The notes under the pieces: model-generated
What the model saw: the letters and a program-made list of their open reading frames with translations, nothing else
Told to the model about the DNA's origin: nothing
Databases searched by the model: none
Position numbers and translations under genes: made by a program
DNA from: Micromonospora craniellae
Lineage (GTDB): Bacteria > Actinomycetota > Actinomycetes > Mycobacteriales > Micromonosporaceae
Direction: 5' to 3'
Assembly (NCBI RefSeq): GCF_014764405.1
Contig: NZ_CP061725.1
Coordinates: 2,790,001-2,854,000, forward strand
Length of the DNA: 64,000 nt
Shown here: positions 16,847 to 25,924 of the stretch, in pieces
Numbering within the stretch: the first letter of the stretch is position 1
Layout of the letters: every line of letters starts with the position of its first letter

Positions 16847-18646
16847 GACCTTGCCGCCTTCGCACACCAGGACCTGCCGTTCGAATCCCTGGTGGAGGCG
16901 CTGAATCCGGCCCGATCACTCGCACGTCACCCGCTTTTCCAGGTGTTGCTGGTCGCGCAGAACAACGAGACACCGGCATTCGGGCTTGACGATCTCGCGG
17001 TCACCGTCGACGAGTCCGGGCCCGACGTCGCGAAGTTCGACCTATCGTTCAGCATCACCGAGCGGCACACCCCCACGCGCGCCGTGCAGGGGATCGACGT
17101 GCTTGTCGAGTACTCCATCGACCTGTTCGATCACACCACCGTCGAACGGCTGACCGGGTACTTCGTGGAGCTGCTACGGGCCGCCGTGACCGACCCTGAT
17201 CGACCGATCGGTTCCCTGGACCTGATGCCGGGCGCTGAACGCCACCGGGTGCTGTTCGGGTGGAACGACACCGCTCGGGCGGTGACCCGTGATCGGTTGC
17301 CCGAACTCTTACGAGACCAGGCAGCCCGGACCCCGGACGCGGTGGCGCTGCGGTACGAGGACGAGTCTGTCACCTACGCCGACCTGGACGCGCGGTCGCA
17401 CCGGATGGCGCGCCTTCTCGCGGCGCGTGGCTGCGGACCGGAGCAGACGGTGGCGTTGGCGGTGCCGAGGTCGGTGGACCTGGTCGTCGCGCTGCTGGGT
17501 GTGGTCAAGTGCGGTGCCGCATACCTGCCGCTCGGCCCCGACTACCCGGCAGAGCGGATCGAGTACATGCTGCGCGACAGCGCCCCCGCCTGCGTGCTGA
17601 CCACTCAGGCGATGGCCGCGCGGATACCACGCGAAGCGCCCCGGATCCTCCTTGACACCACCCAGGTGGCGGAGGAACTGGCCGGGTGGTCCGACGCCGA
17701 GTTCACCGACGCGGACCGTACCGCACCGCTGCAGCAGACCCATCCGGTCTACATCATCTACACCTCGGGTTCCACCGGCCGCCCCAAGGGAGTCGTATTC
17801 CCCTCCGAAGCGTTGGTGAACCTCCTCGCCTGGCATGCGGAGATCATGCCCTACCGGCCCGGGTTGACCACGGCACAGTTCGCCTCGCTCAGCTTCGACG
17901 CGGCGGCACAGGAGATCTTCTCCGTGTTGACCTCCGGCAAGACGCTCGCCATACCAAGGGACGACGTGCGCAGAGACACCGAGGAACTCGTGCGCTGGCT
18001 CGACCGGTACGCGGTGAACGAACTGTTCGCGCCCACCTCCGTGGTCGAAGAGATCATCACGACCGCGCTGGCGCTGGGGATCGAGCTAACGGACCTCGTC
18101 GATGTCGCGCAGGCCGGTGAGGCGCTGATCCTTCGCCAGCCGCTGCGCACCTTCTGCGCGGCGCGGCCAGGCCGACGGCTGCACAACTACTACGGTCCCA
18201 CCGAGACACACGTCGTCACCGGCTGGACCGTCCCAGACGACCTGTCGACGGGCGACGTCTCGCCCCCGATCGGGCCGCCGATCTGGAACTGCCGAACCTA
18301 CATTCTCGACGCGTCCCTGCAGCCGGTCCCGGCCGGTGTGGTCGGCGAGCTGTACATCGCCGGTGAGCAGGTCGCCCGGGGCTACCTGAACCGGCCAGGG
18401 CTCACCGCGCAGCGGTTCGTGGCGAATCCGTACGGTGCCGAGGGGACCCGGATGTACCGCACCGGGGACCTGGCGCGCTGGCGTCCGGACGGGGCGATCG
18501 AATTCCTCGGACGTATCGACTTCCAGGTCAAAATCCGGGGACTCCGGATAGAGCTGGGGGAAATAGAGGCCGTGCTGGCCGGGCTGCCCGAGGTGGCCCG
18601 CGCGATGGTGCTGGCCCGCGAGGACCGGACCGGGGACAAACGACTA
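16847..18646 (+). pseudogene. Nonribosomal peptide synthetase fragment: end of C domain and A domain
   Basis: Coding begins exactly at the ISAs1 border with LAAFAHQDLPFESLVEALNP, the late condensation-domain signature, so the front of the synthetase is lost. The adenylation domain follows with its core motifs in order: VTYADLDARS, KCGAAYLPLGPDYP, IIYTSGSTGRPKGV, FASLSFDAAAQEIF, HNYYGPTETHV, GELYIAGEQVARGYLNRP, MYRTGDLARW and FLGRIDFQVKIRGLRIE. Specificity-pocket residues by hand alignment start D-A-Q, but the full code is uncertain and I do not predict a substrate. The frame is broken at 18646 by an IS5-type element after REDRTGDKRL and resumes at 19704. Confidence 0.9.
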
Positions 18647-19701
18647 GGCCGTGTGTCATAAGTGCTCGTGGCCCTGGCTGTGAGGTGATCGGCTGGGTGT
18701 GTCGGTGATCGATATGCGGTGAGGTCTCCGGTAGATGGGTTATCGACCAAGACAACCATCTGCACGGAGACCTCGTGGCCAGCGTAGCGGTGACGAGGCG
18801 GCACGACCTGACCGACGCGCAGTGGGCGGTGCTGGAGCCGTTGCTGCCCGGGCGGAAGAAGCCGGGTCGGCCGCCGAAGTGGAGCAAGCGGCAGCTCATT
18901 GACGGGATCAGGTGGCGGGTCCGTACGGGTGCGCCGTGGCGGGACGTGCCGGACTGCTATGGGCACTGGCGGACGGTGTACGGGCTGTACCGGCGCTGGC
19001 AGCGGGCGGGGGTGTGGGCGGGGATCCTGGCCGGGTTGCAGGGTAGGGCCGACGCGCTCGGGTTGATCTCCTGGGACGTGAGTGTGGACTCCACGATCGT
19101 GCGGGCGCATCAGCACGCCGCCGGCGCCCGCCGGGGCAGTCACACGCAGGTCGAGCCGCCGGGCGGCAGCAGCGCCGCCGAGCCGGCGGATCACGCGCTG
19201 GGCCGGTCCCGGGGCGGTCTGACGACCAAGCTGCACCTGGCCTGCGAGCAGGGCCGCATGGTGCTGGCGTTCGTCATCACCGGTGGGCAGCGCGGCGACA
19301 GCCCGCAGTTCACCACTGTGCTGGACCGCATCCGGGTGCCTCGTCTCGGTGTCGGCCGGCCCCGGTGTCGGCCGCAGCGGGTCCTGGCGGACAAGGCGTA
19401 CAGCAGCAAGGCCAACCGCGGCTACCTGCGGCGCCGTGGTATCGGCTGTGTCATCCCGGTCAAGGCCGACCAGGCCGCGAACCGTCGTAAGAAGGGCTCG
19501 GCGGGTGGCCGGCCACCCGCCTTCGACCCCAGCGCATACCGGCAGCGTCACGCCGTGGAGTGCGGCATCAGCCTGCTCAAACAGCACCGTGCCGTGGCCA
19601 CCCGCTACGACAAACTCGCAGTGCGCTACGAAGCCACCGCCACCATCAGCATGATCGACAACTGGCTCCGGCGCCTCGAACGGCACTTATGACACACGAC
19701 C
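18647..19701 (+). mobile_element. IS5-family (IS427-type) insertion sequence (1055 bp)
   Basis: Terminal inverted repeats of 18 bp, GGCCGTGTGTCATAAGTG on the left and GGTCGTGTGTCATAAGTG read inwards from the right, differ at one base. The target TA is duplicated (18645-18646 and 19702-19703). Removing the element and one TA restores the NRPS reading frame exactly (DKRL then IAYVVA), so this is a clean and probably recent insertion. Confidence 0.93.
18775..19692 (+). CDS. IS5-family transposase
   Basis: The 305-residue single-frame DDE transposase starts at GTG 18775. The N-terminal DUF4096-type domain reads DLTDAQWAVLEPLLPG..RPPKWSKRQLIDGIRW, followed by VPDCYGHWRTVYGLYRRW. The DDE core shows VSVDSTIVRAHQHAAG, VLADKAYSSKANRGYLRRRG and ECGISLLKQHRAVATRYDK. 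It ends by reading into the right inverted repeat. Confidence 0.93.
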   Translation: MASVAVTRRHDLTDAQWAVLEPLLPGRKKPGRPPKWSKRQLIDGIRWRVRTGAPWRDVPDCYGHWRTVYGLYRRWQRAGVWAGILAGLQGRADALGLISWDVSVDSTIVRAHQHAAGARRGSHTQVEPPGGSSAAEPADHALGRSRGGLTTKLHLACEQGRMVLAFVITGGQRGDSPQFTTVLDRIRVPRLGVGRPRCRPQRVLADKAYSSKANRGYLRRRGIGCVIPVKADQAANRRKKGSAGGRPPAFDPSAYRQRHAVECGISLLKQHRAVATRYDKLAVRYEATATISMIDNWLRRLERHL

Positions 19702-19703
19702 TA

Positions 19704-20186
19704 ATCGCGTACGTGGTCGCGCACCCCGGCAGCGATCCGGATCCGATCGAGCTGCGGCGAGCGAGCGCCAGGACGCTGCCGCAGTACATGGTCCCTTCCG
19801 TGGTGGTGGTACTCGACTCCATCCCGTTGACGCCGAACGGCAAGGTGGACCGGGCGGCGCTGCCCGCACCGGACTACCTGGCGGCGGTACGGGGCCAGGC
19901 TCCCCGGGACGCCCGCGAGGAGGTGCTCTGCCGCCTCTTTGCCGACGTGCTCGGTGTCGCCCACGTGGGTACCGACGACAACTTCTTCGAACTCGGCGGG
20001 CACTCCCTGCTGGCGACCCGTTTGATCAGCAGGATCCGCGCCGAACTCGGCTGCGATCTAGGCATCGGCGATCTGTTCGACGCGCCCACGGTGCTGGGCG
20101 TGGCGCAACGGTTGACAGCCGGACCCTCGTCCCGCCCGGCCCTGCGCCGGATGCGACCTGTCGCCGGTACCGGCGGCCACCAGTAG
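19704..20186 (+). pseudogene. NRPS fragment: end of A domain and thiolation (PCP) domain
   Basis: Continuation of the synthetase after the IS5-type insertion. It contains the late adenylation motifs LPQYMVPS and LTPNGKVDRAAL, then a complete carrier domain with the phosphopantetheine attachment serine in DNFFELGGHSLLATRL. The protein ends about 45 residues later at a natural stop, with no thioesterase or condensation domain, so this was the C-terminal module of its subunit or a stand-alone C-A-T protein. The hydroxylase gene starts 27 bp downstream. Confidence 0.9.
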
Positions 20187-20213
20187 CACCGCGTCACCAG
20201 GAAGGACTTGCTC

Positions 20214-21020
20214 ATGTTGTCGTACGAGAGTATCGACCTGTATCGCGAGGACGGGTTCCTGTTCGCGGATCCCCTTACCGAAAAGGAGACAGACCTTCTA
20301 CGCGAACAGGCCGATCGTGAGTTTCTGCGGGATTCTCCCGGCCGGATGTTGGAGAAGGACGGTTTCACGGTGCGCGGGGTGCACGGGTCGCACGTGGTGA
20401 ACAGCACGTTCGCCCGGCTGGTACGGCACCCGAAGATCGTCACACCGGCCACGCAGCTACTGGGTGGCCCCGTATATGTGCACCAGTTCAAGATCAATGC
20501 AAAGAAGGCGCTAACCGGCGATGTGTGGCCCTGGCACCAGGACTACATCTTCTGGAACCTGGGTGACGGAATGCGTCGCCCCGACGTGGTGAACGTCGCC
20601 GTCTTGCTGGATGAGGCGACCGATCTGAACGGTCCACTGCTCGTCCTGCCCGGCTCACACAAGTGCGGGTCTCTGGAAGTGGCGAGGCGGACGACCGTCG
20701 GTGGCGACGGGGCGTGGCGGTCCGACATCTCCGCAGATCTGGTCTACGCCATCGACGCGCCGCTGCTGTCCGAGCTCACCGAGACTACAAAAGTGACCGC
20801 CATCAAAGGGCCGCCCGGCTCGATCCTCCTCTTCGATCCCCTGCTCGTACACGCCTCGGGCGTGAACATGGCTCCCTACGATCGGCGCATGATCCTCGTC
20901 ACCTACAACCGGGTGGACAATCCACTCGGGGAGGTGCCCAGCCCTCGACCGGACTTCCTCGCCGCCCGGGACAACACGCCGGTCAGGCCGCTCGACCCCG
21001 GCGCCGACCTTTTCGCCTGA
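20214..21020 (+). CDS. PhyH-family Fe(II)/2-oxoglutarate dioxygenase (amino-acid hydroxylase type)
   Basis: AGGAAGGA at 20199-20206 places the start at ATG 20214 (268 residues); the frame also has a TTG two codons earlier. Iron ligands are visible in VWPWHQDYIFW (H and D) and LLVHASGVN (second H), and the 2-oxoglutarate-binding arginine is probably in DRRMILVTYNRVDN. The stretch after the HxD and GPLLVLPGSHK is close to ectoine-hydroxylase and NRPS-associated hydroxylases. Directly downstream of the carrier domain, it most likely hydroxylated an amino acid free, carrier-bound or in the finished peptide. The gene is intact although its synthetase is broken. Confidence 0.82.
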   Translation: MLSYESIDLYREDGFLFADPLTEKETDLLREQADREFLRDSPGRMLEKDGFTVRGVHGSHVVNSTFARLVRHPKIVTPATQLLGGPVYVHQFKINAKKALTGDVWPWHQDYIFWNLGDGMRRPDVVNVAVLLDEATDLNGPLLVLPGSHKCGSLEVARRTTVGGDGAWRSDISADLVYAIDAPLLSELTETTKVTAIKGPPGSILLFDPLLVHASGVNMAPYDRRMILVTYNRVDNPLGEVPSPRPDFLAARDNTPVRPLDPGADLFA

Positions 21021-21206
21021 TCGACTAGGGGTTTCGCCGTACGCTTATAGCGTAGAGGATCGTATTGATAGCGGTGGTAACGGCAATCAAAATGTTCGTG
21101 CACCGTCACCAACGGTGTGCCAGGCAGATCCACTCCAGGTCGTTCGTGCTCGCGGTCCCATAGCGGGGCGTCACCCAGCTGCGGCTCAACGCACAGCGAC
21201 GTCAGT

Positions 21207-21221
21207 AAGGAGCGCGTCCTG
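21207..21221 (+). promoter_or_regulatory. Ribosome binding site supporting a CTG start
   Basis: AAGGAG (21207-21212) with a 6-bp spacer to CTG 21219. No ATG, GTG or TTG is positioned as well in this frame, so a rare CTG initiation is the best reading. Confidence 0.45.
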
Positions 21222-22997
21222 ACAACCGTAAAGACTGTCGGCCGCCCGACCAAGGTAGGCCTCGCCACCCTGGTGCGACTGCTCGCCACACGCGCGCGGC
21301 CGTACCGGAACACCGTGATCGCGGTGGTCGTCCTCCAGGCTCTCCAGGCTGTCGCCCTGCTCTTCCTACCGCTTCTGAACGCCGACATCATCGACAACGG
21401 CGTCCTGAAGGGCGACACCGGTCACATCATTCGCGTCGGCTCCCTGATGATCGCCGTGACCGTGGTGCAGGGATTGGCCACCGTCTACGCGGTCCAGCTG
21501 AGCGCCCGGGTGGCGATGGCCGTCGGCCGGGACCTACGGGAAGCTGTCTACCAGCGAGTGCAGCGATTCTCGGCCCAAGAGATGCAGCGGATCGGCGTCC
21601 CCTCGCTCATCACGCGGACGTCCAACGACATCCAGCAGGTGCAGACATTCCTGCTCTCGACGCTGACCCTGGTCGTCACCGCGCCCGTCATGGGCCTGGG
21701 TGGAATCGCGCTCGCGATGGCCCAGGACGTTGCCCTGGCCCTGGTGCTGGCGGCGCTGCTCCCGCTCCTCGGCCTCATCGTCGCGCTGCTGATCCGGCGG
21801 ATGCGCCCACTGTCGGCGGCTATGCAGGTCCGGATCGACGGCGTCGGCCGGGTGCTGCGCGAGCAGATACCGGGCATCCGCGTGACGCGGGCCTTCGTCA
21901 AACACGACTTCGAGCAGGCCCGCTTCGCGCGCGCCAACCAGGAGCTGACCGACGTCTCGGTACGGCTCGGGCGGGTGAGCACATTGCTGTTGCCGCTCGT
22001 GGTGAACACGGTCAATGTCTGCGGCGTCTTCCTCGTCTGGATCGGCGGCTTCCGGGTGGAGAGCGGCGCGATGCAGATCGGGGCGTTCGTTGCGCTGCTC
22101 ACCTACCTGGTCATGGTCCAAGGGGCGGTACTGACCGCCGCCTTCGTGGCGATCGGCCTGCCGCGTACCGAGGTATGTGCCGGTCGGATCGACGAGGTGT
22201 TGTGGACGCAGCCGAGCGTCATCCCGCCTGCGGAGCCCGTCAGGACCTTCCGCACCCCCGGCCACGTCTTGCTCGATGGGGTGTCATTCCGGTACCCGTC
22301 AGCCGAAAGGGACGTTCTGCACAACGTCGACCTCGTGGCCGGCCCAGGCACGACCACCGCGATCGTCGGCTCGACCGGCAGTGGCAAATCCACCCTGGTC
22401 AGCCTGGTCTGCCGGTTGTTCGATCCGACCGGGGGCCGCGTGCTGGTCGGCGGGGAGGATGTGAAGACACTCGACCCCGGACTGCTCACCACGGCCATCG
22501 CCGTGGTGCCGCAGCAGGCGCACCTGTTCTCCGGCACGGTGGCGTCCAACCTCCGCTACGGACGACCCGACGCAACGGACGAGGAACTCTGGCACGCCCT
22601 GGACATCGCACAGGCAAGCGACTTCGTCTCGGCTCTCGACGGCAAGCTTGAGGCTACTATCGCCCAGGGCGGGACAAACCTCTCTGGCGGGCAGCGACAG
22701 CGGCTGGCAATCGCGCGCGCCCTGGTGCGGCGACCGCAGATCTACCTGTTCGACGACTGCTTCTCCGCGCTGGACCACAACACCGACACAGCGCTGCGAA
22801 AGGCGCTGGCATCGCAGATCGCCGACGCCACCACCATCATCGTCGCGCAGCGCATCAGTACGATCGCGCAGGCCGAGCGGATCGTGGTGCTCGACGAGGG
22901 CAAGGTTGTCGGTGTCGGCACACACGAGGAGTTGTTGCGGCACAGCCCGGTCTACCAGGAGATCATGCAGTCGCAGCACGGAGAGGCTCCACAGTGA
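21219..22997 (+). CDS. Heterodimeric ABC exporter, subunit 1 (permease-ATPase)
   Basis: AAGGAG at 21207-21212 lies 6 bp before a CTG at 21219, which I take as the start; the upstream ATG at 21117 has no good site. About 592 residues: six-helix type I exporter membrane domain (first 310 residues), then the nucleotide-binding domain with Walker A GSTGSGKST (about 382), LSGGQ (about 488) and Walker B IYLFDDCFSALD (about 508). The residue after Walker B is Asp instead of the catalytic Glu, and the switch histidine is Gln (IIVAQRISTI). That is the degenerate-site pattern of TM287-type partners. It overlaps the next gene by 4 bp and probably exported the peptide made by this cluster. Confidence 0.88.
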   Translation: MTTVKTVGRPTKVGLATLVRLLATRARPYRNTVIAVVVLQALQAVALLFLPLLNADIIDNGVLKGDTGHIIRVGSLMIAVTVVQGLATVYAVQLSARVAMAVGRDLREAVYQRVQRFSAQEMQRIGVPSLITRTSNDIQQVQTFLLSTLTLVVTAPVMGLGGIALAMAQDVALALVLAALLPLLGLIVALLIRRMRPLSAAMQVRIDGVGRVLREQIPGIRVTRAFVKHDFEQARFARANQELTDVSVRLGRVSTLLLPLVVNTVNVCGVFLVWIGGFRVESGAMQIGAFVALLTYLVMVQGAVLTAAFVAIGLPRTEVCAGRIDEVLWTQPSVIPPAEPVRTFRTPGHVLLDGVSFRYPSAERDVLHNVDLVAGPGTTTAIVGSTGSGKSTLVSLVCRLFDPTGGRVLVGGEDVKTLDPGLLTTAIAVVPQQAHLFSGTVASNLRYGRPDATDEELWHALDIAQASDFVSALDGKLEATIAQGGTNLSGGQRQRLAIARALVRRPQIYLFDDCFSALDHNTDTALRKALASQIADATTIIVAQRISTIAQAERIVVLDEGKVVGVGTHEELLRHSPVYQEIMQSQHGEAPQ

Positions 22998-24916
22998 CCG
23001 CACAGACCTCAACAAGGACGCCGCGGCAGACATCCAAGGCCGAACCGTCGCAGAACCCAGTGGCAGAGACGCCAGCCGGTTTCCGGCAGACATCGCGTCG
23101 ACTAATCGCGATGCTGCGTCCGTACCGCAGGCTCGCCGGAGTCGGGGCGCTCGGCCTCGGTAGCATCGTGCTGAACGTGAGCGGGCCCTGGCTGCTGGGC
23201 CAGGCCACAAACCTGATCTTCGCGGGCTACCTCGGTCAGCGGTTTCCATCAGGCGGGACAAAGGAAGAGATCGCCGAGCGGCTCCGCGGAGAGGGCGCCG
23301 ACGTCCTCGCCGCACTAGTCGGTACGGTGGACTTCACACCCGGCCGCGGCATCGACTTCCGCGCGCTGGGTCTGACGCTCCTCGCGGTCTTGGCGGCGTA
23401 CGTGGGCTCGGGCCTGTTCTGGATCATGCAAGGCCGCCTCACCACGAACCTTGTCCAGCAGGCACTCTTCGGCCTACGCCAACAGGTGGAGGCGAAACTC
23501 TCCCGACTGCCGCTGTCCTACTTCGACCAGCGGCCCCGCGGTGAGGTGCTGAGCCGCACGACGAACGACATCGACAACATCGCCCAGGGCCTGCAGCAGA
23601 CGATCAGCCAGATCACCAACTCGCTGCTTCTCTTGGTAGGGGTACTGGGGATGATGGTGTGGATCTCCCCACTGCTCGCCGCGGTGGCTCTCATCGCAGT
23701 GCCGATGTCGATCTACCTCACGAAGGTGATCGGCAAACGGTCGCAGGCACAGTTCGCCCAGCAGTGGAAAACCGCGGGAGACCTTAACGCCCACGTGGAC
23801 GAGGTCTACACCGGCTACGCGCTGGTCAAGATGTTCGGACACGAGAAGGAGAGCCTGGCTGCTTTCCGGACGCACAACGAGCGGCTCTACCGGTCATCGA
23901 CTCGGGCGCAGTTCATCAGCGGCACCATCGGGCCCGTGACGACCCTGATCGGGAACGTCAGCTACGTCCTGATCGCTGTGATCGGTGGCCTGCAGCTGGC
24001 CTCGGGCGCGCTGTCGGTGGGTGCGGTACAGGCGTTCATCCAGTACTCCCGCCAGTTCACCCAACCGTTGATGGCTCTGGCGAACCTGTCGAGCCTGGTG
24101 CAGTCCGCGGTCGCCTCGGCGGAACGGGTCTTCGTATTCCTGGACGCCCCCGAAGAGACTCCTTCAGCAGCGACGGAAGAGCGGCCGACCCAGGGCCGAG
24201 TGTGTTTCGAGGCGGTCTCATTCCGGTATCAAGACAACAAACCATTGATCGAGAGCCTCTCGCTGACCGTCGAGCCGGGCCGATCGGTGGCCATCGTCGG
24301 CCCGACAGGTGCCGGCAAGACGACGCTGGTGAACCTCCTCATGCGGTTCTACGATGTCACCGCCGGCCGGATCAACATCGACGGCGCCGACATCCGGGAT
24401 ATGGACCGCGACCAGCTCCGGTCCGCCATCGGTATCGTCACCCAGGACCCGTGGCTGTTCGGCGGCACGATACGCGAGAACATCGCCTACGGACGCGACT
24501 CGGCGACCGATGACGAGATCGTCGCCGCGGCACGAGCCGCACACGTCGACCACTTCGTACGGACCCTTTCTAACGGCTACGACACGGTGATCGATACCGA
24601 GGGCGGGGGAGTGAGTGCCGGCGAGCGACAGCTGATCACGATCGCCAGGGCGCTCCTCGCCGACCCGGTGATCCTGGTCCTAGACGAAGCGACCAGCTCG
24701 GTCGACACCCGCACCGAGTTGCTGATTCAGCAGGCCATGGCCCGGCTCAGCACGGGCCGGACCAGCTTCGTGGTGGCACACCGACTCTCCACCATCCGCG
24801 AGGCCGACCTCATCCTGATGATGGAAGACGGCGCGATTGTCGAGCAGGGCACGCATAGAGAACTACTGGCCGCAGGAGGGCCGTACGCACGAATGCACGC
24901 CGCGCAGAGCGTCTAG
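22994..24916 (+). CDS. Heterodimeric ABC exporter, subunit 2 (permease-ATPase)
   Basis: GTG 22994 overlaps the stop of subunit 1 (GTGA), so the two are translationally coupled. The 640 residues comprise a cytosolic N-terminus, a type I exporter membrane domain and an ATPase domain with Walker A GPTGAGKTT (about 435), Walker B ILVLDEATSSVD with the catalytic Glu (about 560) and the switch His in VVAHRLSTI (about 594). The signature motif is VSAGERQ rather than LSGGQ. With subunit 1 this gives one canonical and one degenerate ATP site, as in TM288-type heterodimers. An extracytoplasmic insertion lies near residues 75-120 (SGGTKEEIAERLRGEGADV). Confidence 0.9.
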   Translation: MTAQTSTRTPRQTSKAEPSQNPVAETPAGFRQTSRRLIAMLRPYRRLAGVGALGLGSIVLNVSGPWLLGQATNLIFAGYLGQRFPSGGTKEEIAERLRGEGADVLAALVGTVDFTPGRGIDFRALGLTLLAVLAAYVGSGLFWIMQGRLTTNLVQQALFGLRQQVEAKLSRLPLSYFDQRPRGEVLSRTTNDIDNIAQGLQQTISQITNSLLLLVGVLGMMVWISPLLAAVALIAVPMSIYLTKVIGKRSQAQFAQQWKTAGDLNAHVDEVYTGYALVKMFGHEKESLAAFRTHNERLYRSSTRAQFISGTIGPVTTLIGNVSYVLIAVIGGLQLASGALSVGAVQAFIQYSRQFTQPLMALANLSSLVQSAVASAERVFVFLDAPEETPSAATEERPTQGRVCFEAVSFRYQDNKPLIESLSLTVEPGRSVAIVGPTGAGKTTLVNLLMRFYDVTAGRINIDGADIRDMDRDQLRSAIGIVTQDPWLFGGTIRENIAYGRDSATDDEIVAAARAAHVDHFVRTLSNGYDTVIDTEGGGVSAGERQLITIARALLADPVILVLDEATSSVDTRTELLIQQAMARLSTGRTSFVVAHRLSTIREADLILMMEDGAIVEQGTHRELLAAGGPYARMHAAQSV

Positions 24917-24937
24917 TTGTCCGCTGCGGTCGGCACT

Positions 24938-24956
24938 GGGCACCGGTCACGTGCCC
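24938..24956 (+). terminator. Possible terminator hairpin after the exporter operon
   Basis: A six-bp stem GGGCAC / GTGCCC with a 7-nt loop lies 22 bp after the subunit 2 stop. There is no clear T-tract, so it is a weak call. Confidence 0.3.
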
Positions 24957-25147
24957 CCGTTTACCCCCCCGAAAACCCGTGCCAAGTGTCGGTCAGCAGC
25001 GGCAAGTGTTGATCAGTTGACGGTCATGTCTGTGCAGGTCAACAGACGGTTCCGACTACCAATGACAAACCTGGGGGGCGTGAACGAGACGTCCCCGGAC
25101 AGCGGCGCAGGCGACGGATCGGTGATGAGGGTGGCAGACTGCGGCAC

Positions 25148-25205
25148 GACGAAGCTCCGTTTGAACCAGATCTGTGAGAGGACCTGGTCTCAACGGAGCT
25201 TCGTC
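25148..25205. repeat. Long inverted repeat (hairpin, about 22-bp arms)
   Basis: GACGAAGCTCCGTTTGAACCAG and the near-perfect reverse complement of it, with few mismatches, flank a 14-nt loop. It sits at the apparent 5' edge of the endonuclease/exonuclease/phosphatase-fold fragment and may be a bidirectional terminator or the trace of a lost element. Confidence 0.6.
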
Positions 25206-25924
25206 CATATCCGACACGCCACCAAACACATCGTCACTCCCCGCCACTATCGATCATGAAACGGCCGTGGTCGAGACCTCCGCCAACTCGGCGTCGAAAG
25301 AAGGCGCTGCCTCCGAGTTTCACGTTCTCCAGATGAACCTTTGCAATAGTGGGCTTGCCGCTTGTTACTCGAACGGGCATTCGCTCAGCAGCGCCACCTA
25401 CTTGATCGCGACCGAGCGGCCCAACGCTGTGTTCGTCAGCGAAATCTGCGAGCCGGACCTATACACCCTCGCATATGGCGGAGTGGGAGACATCTATCCC
25501 GACTATCCTGCCACCTATTTCGTCCCGATCAGGAACTCTTCTGGAAACATCATTCAGTGCACAGGTGGCCGGGGAAGCTACGGCAGTGGAATCTTCGTAG
25601 ACAACAACTACGCCTACACCTGGCAGGGGGGAAATTACAGTGCGCAGTTCGGATCGGGCGAAGCCCGAAGCTACGGGTGCGCGCGATTCAGTAGCTTTAT
25701 CGGCTGCGTAACCCATCTTGAGTCCCGTTCGAAGTCGGTAGCGATGGCGCAGTGCAATGAGCTCATGAACACGAGGATTCCCCAGTTCAAGTCAACGTAC
25801 AACCAGCCAGCCAGCGTTCCGGTAATCGCGTCCGGCGACCTGAACCTTGAGTACAACACAAGCGATCCGTACAACGTGCAGAACTGTGTTCCCTCTAGCT
25901 ACTGGCGCAAGGGGAACGGCGGAG
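25174..25924 (+). pseudogene. Endonuclease/exonuclease/phosphatase-fold protein, truncated
   Basis: From about residue 50 the frame reads like a DNase I/EEP-fold protein: FHVLQMNLCNSG (first strand with the Asn ligand), ATYLIATERPNAVFVSEIC (catalytic Glu), GSGIFVDNNYAY, CVTHLES (His) and VIASGDLNLEYN (Asp-Asn). The final catalytic His region is missing because the IS66 left repeat begins at 25925. The 5' end is also doubtful: the only upstream start (GTG 25174) lies in the hairpin loop and there is no signal peptide, although homologues of this cysteine-containing type are usually secreted. It may have been an extracellular nuclease or sphingomyelinase-like enzyme. Confidence 0.6.
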
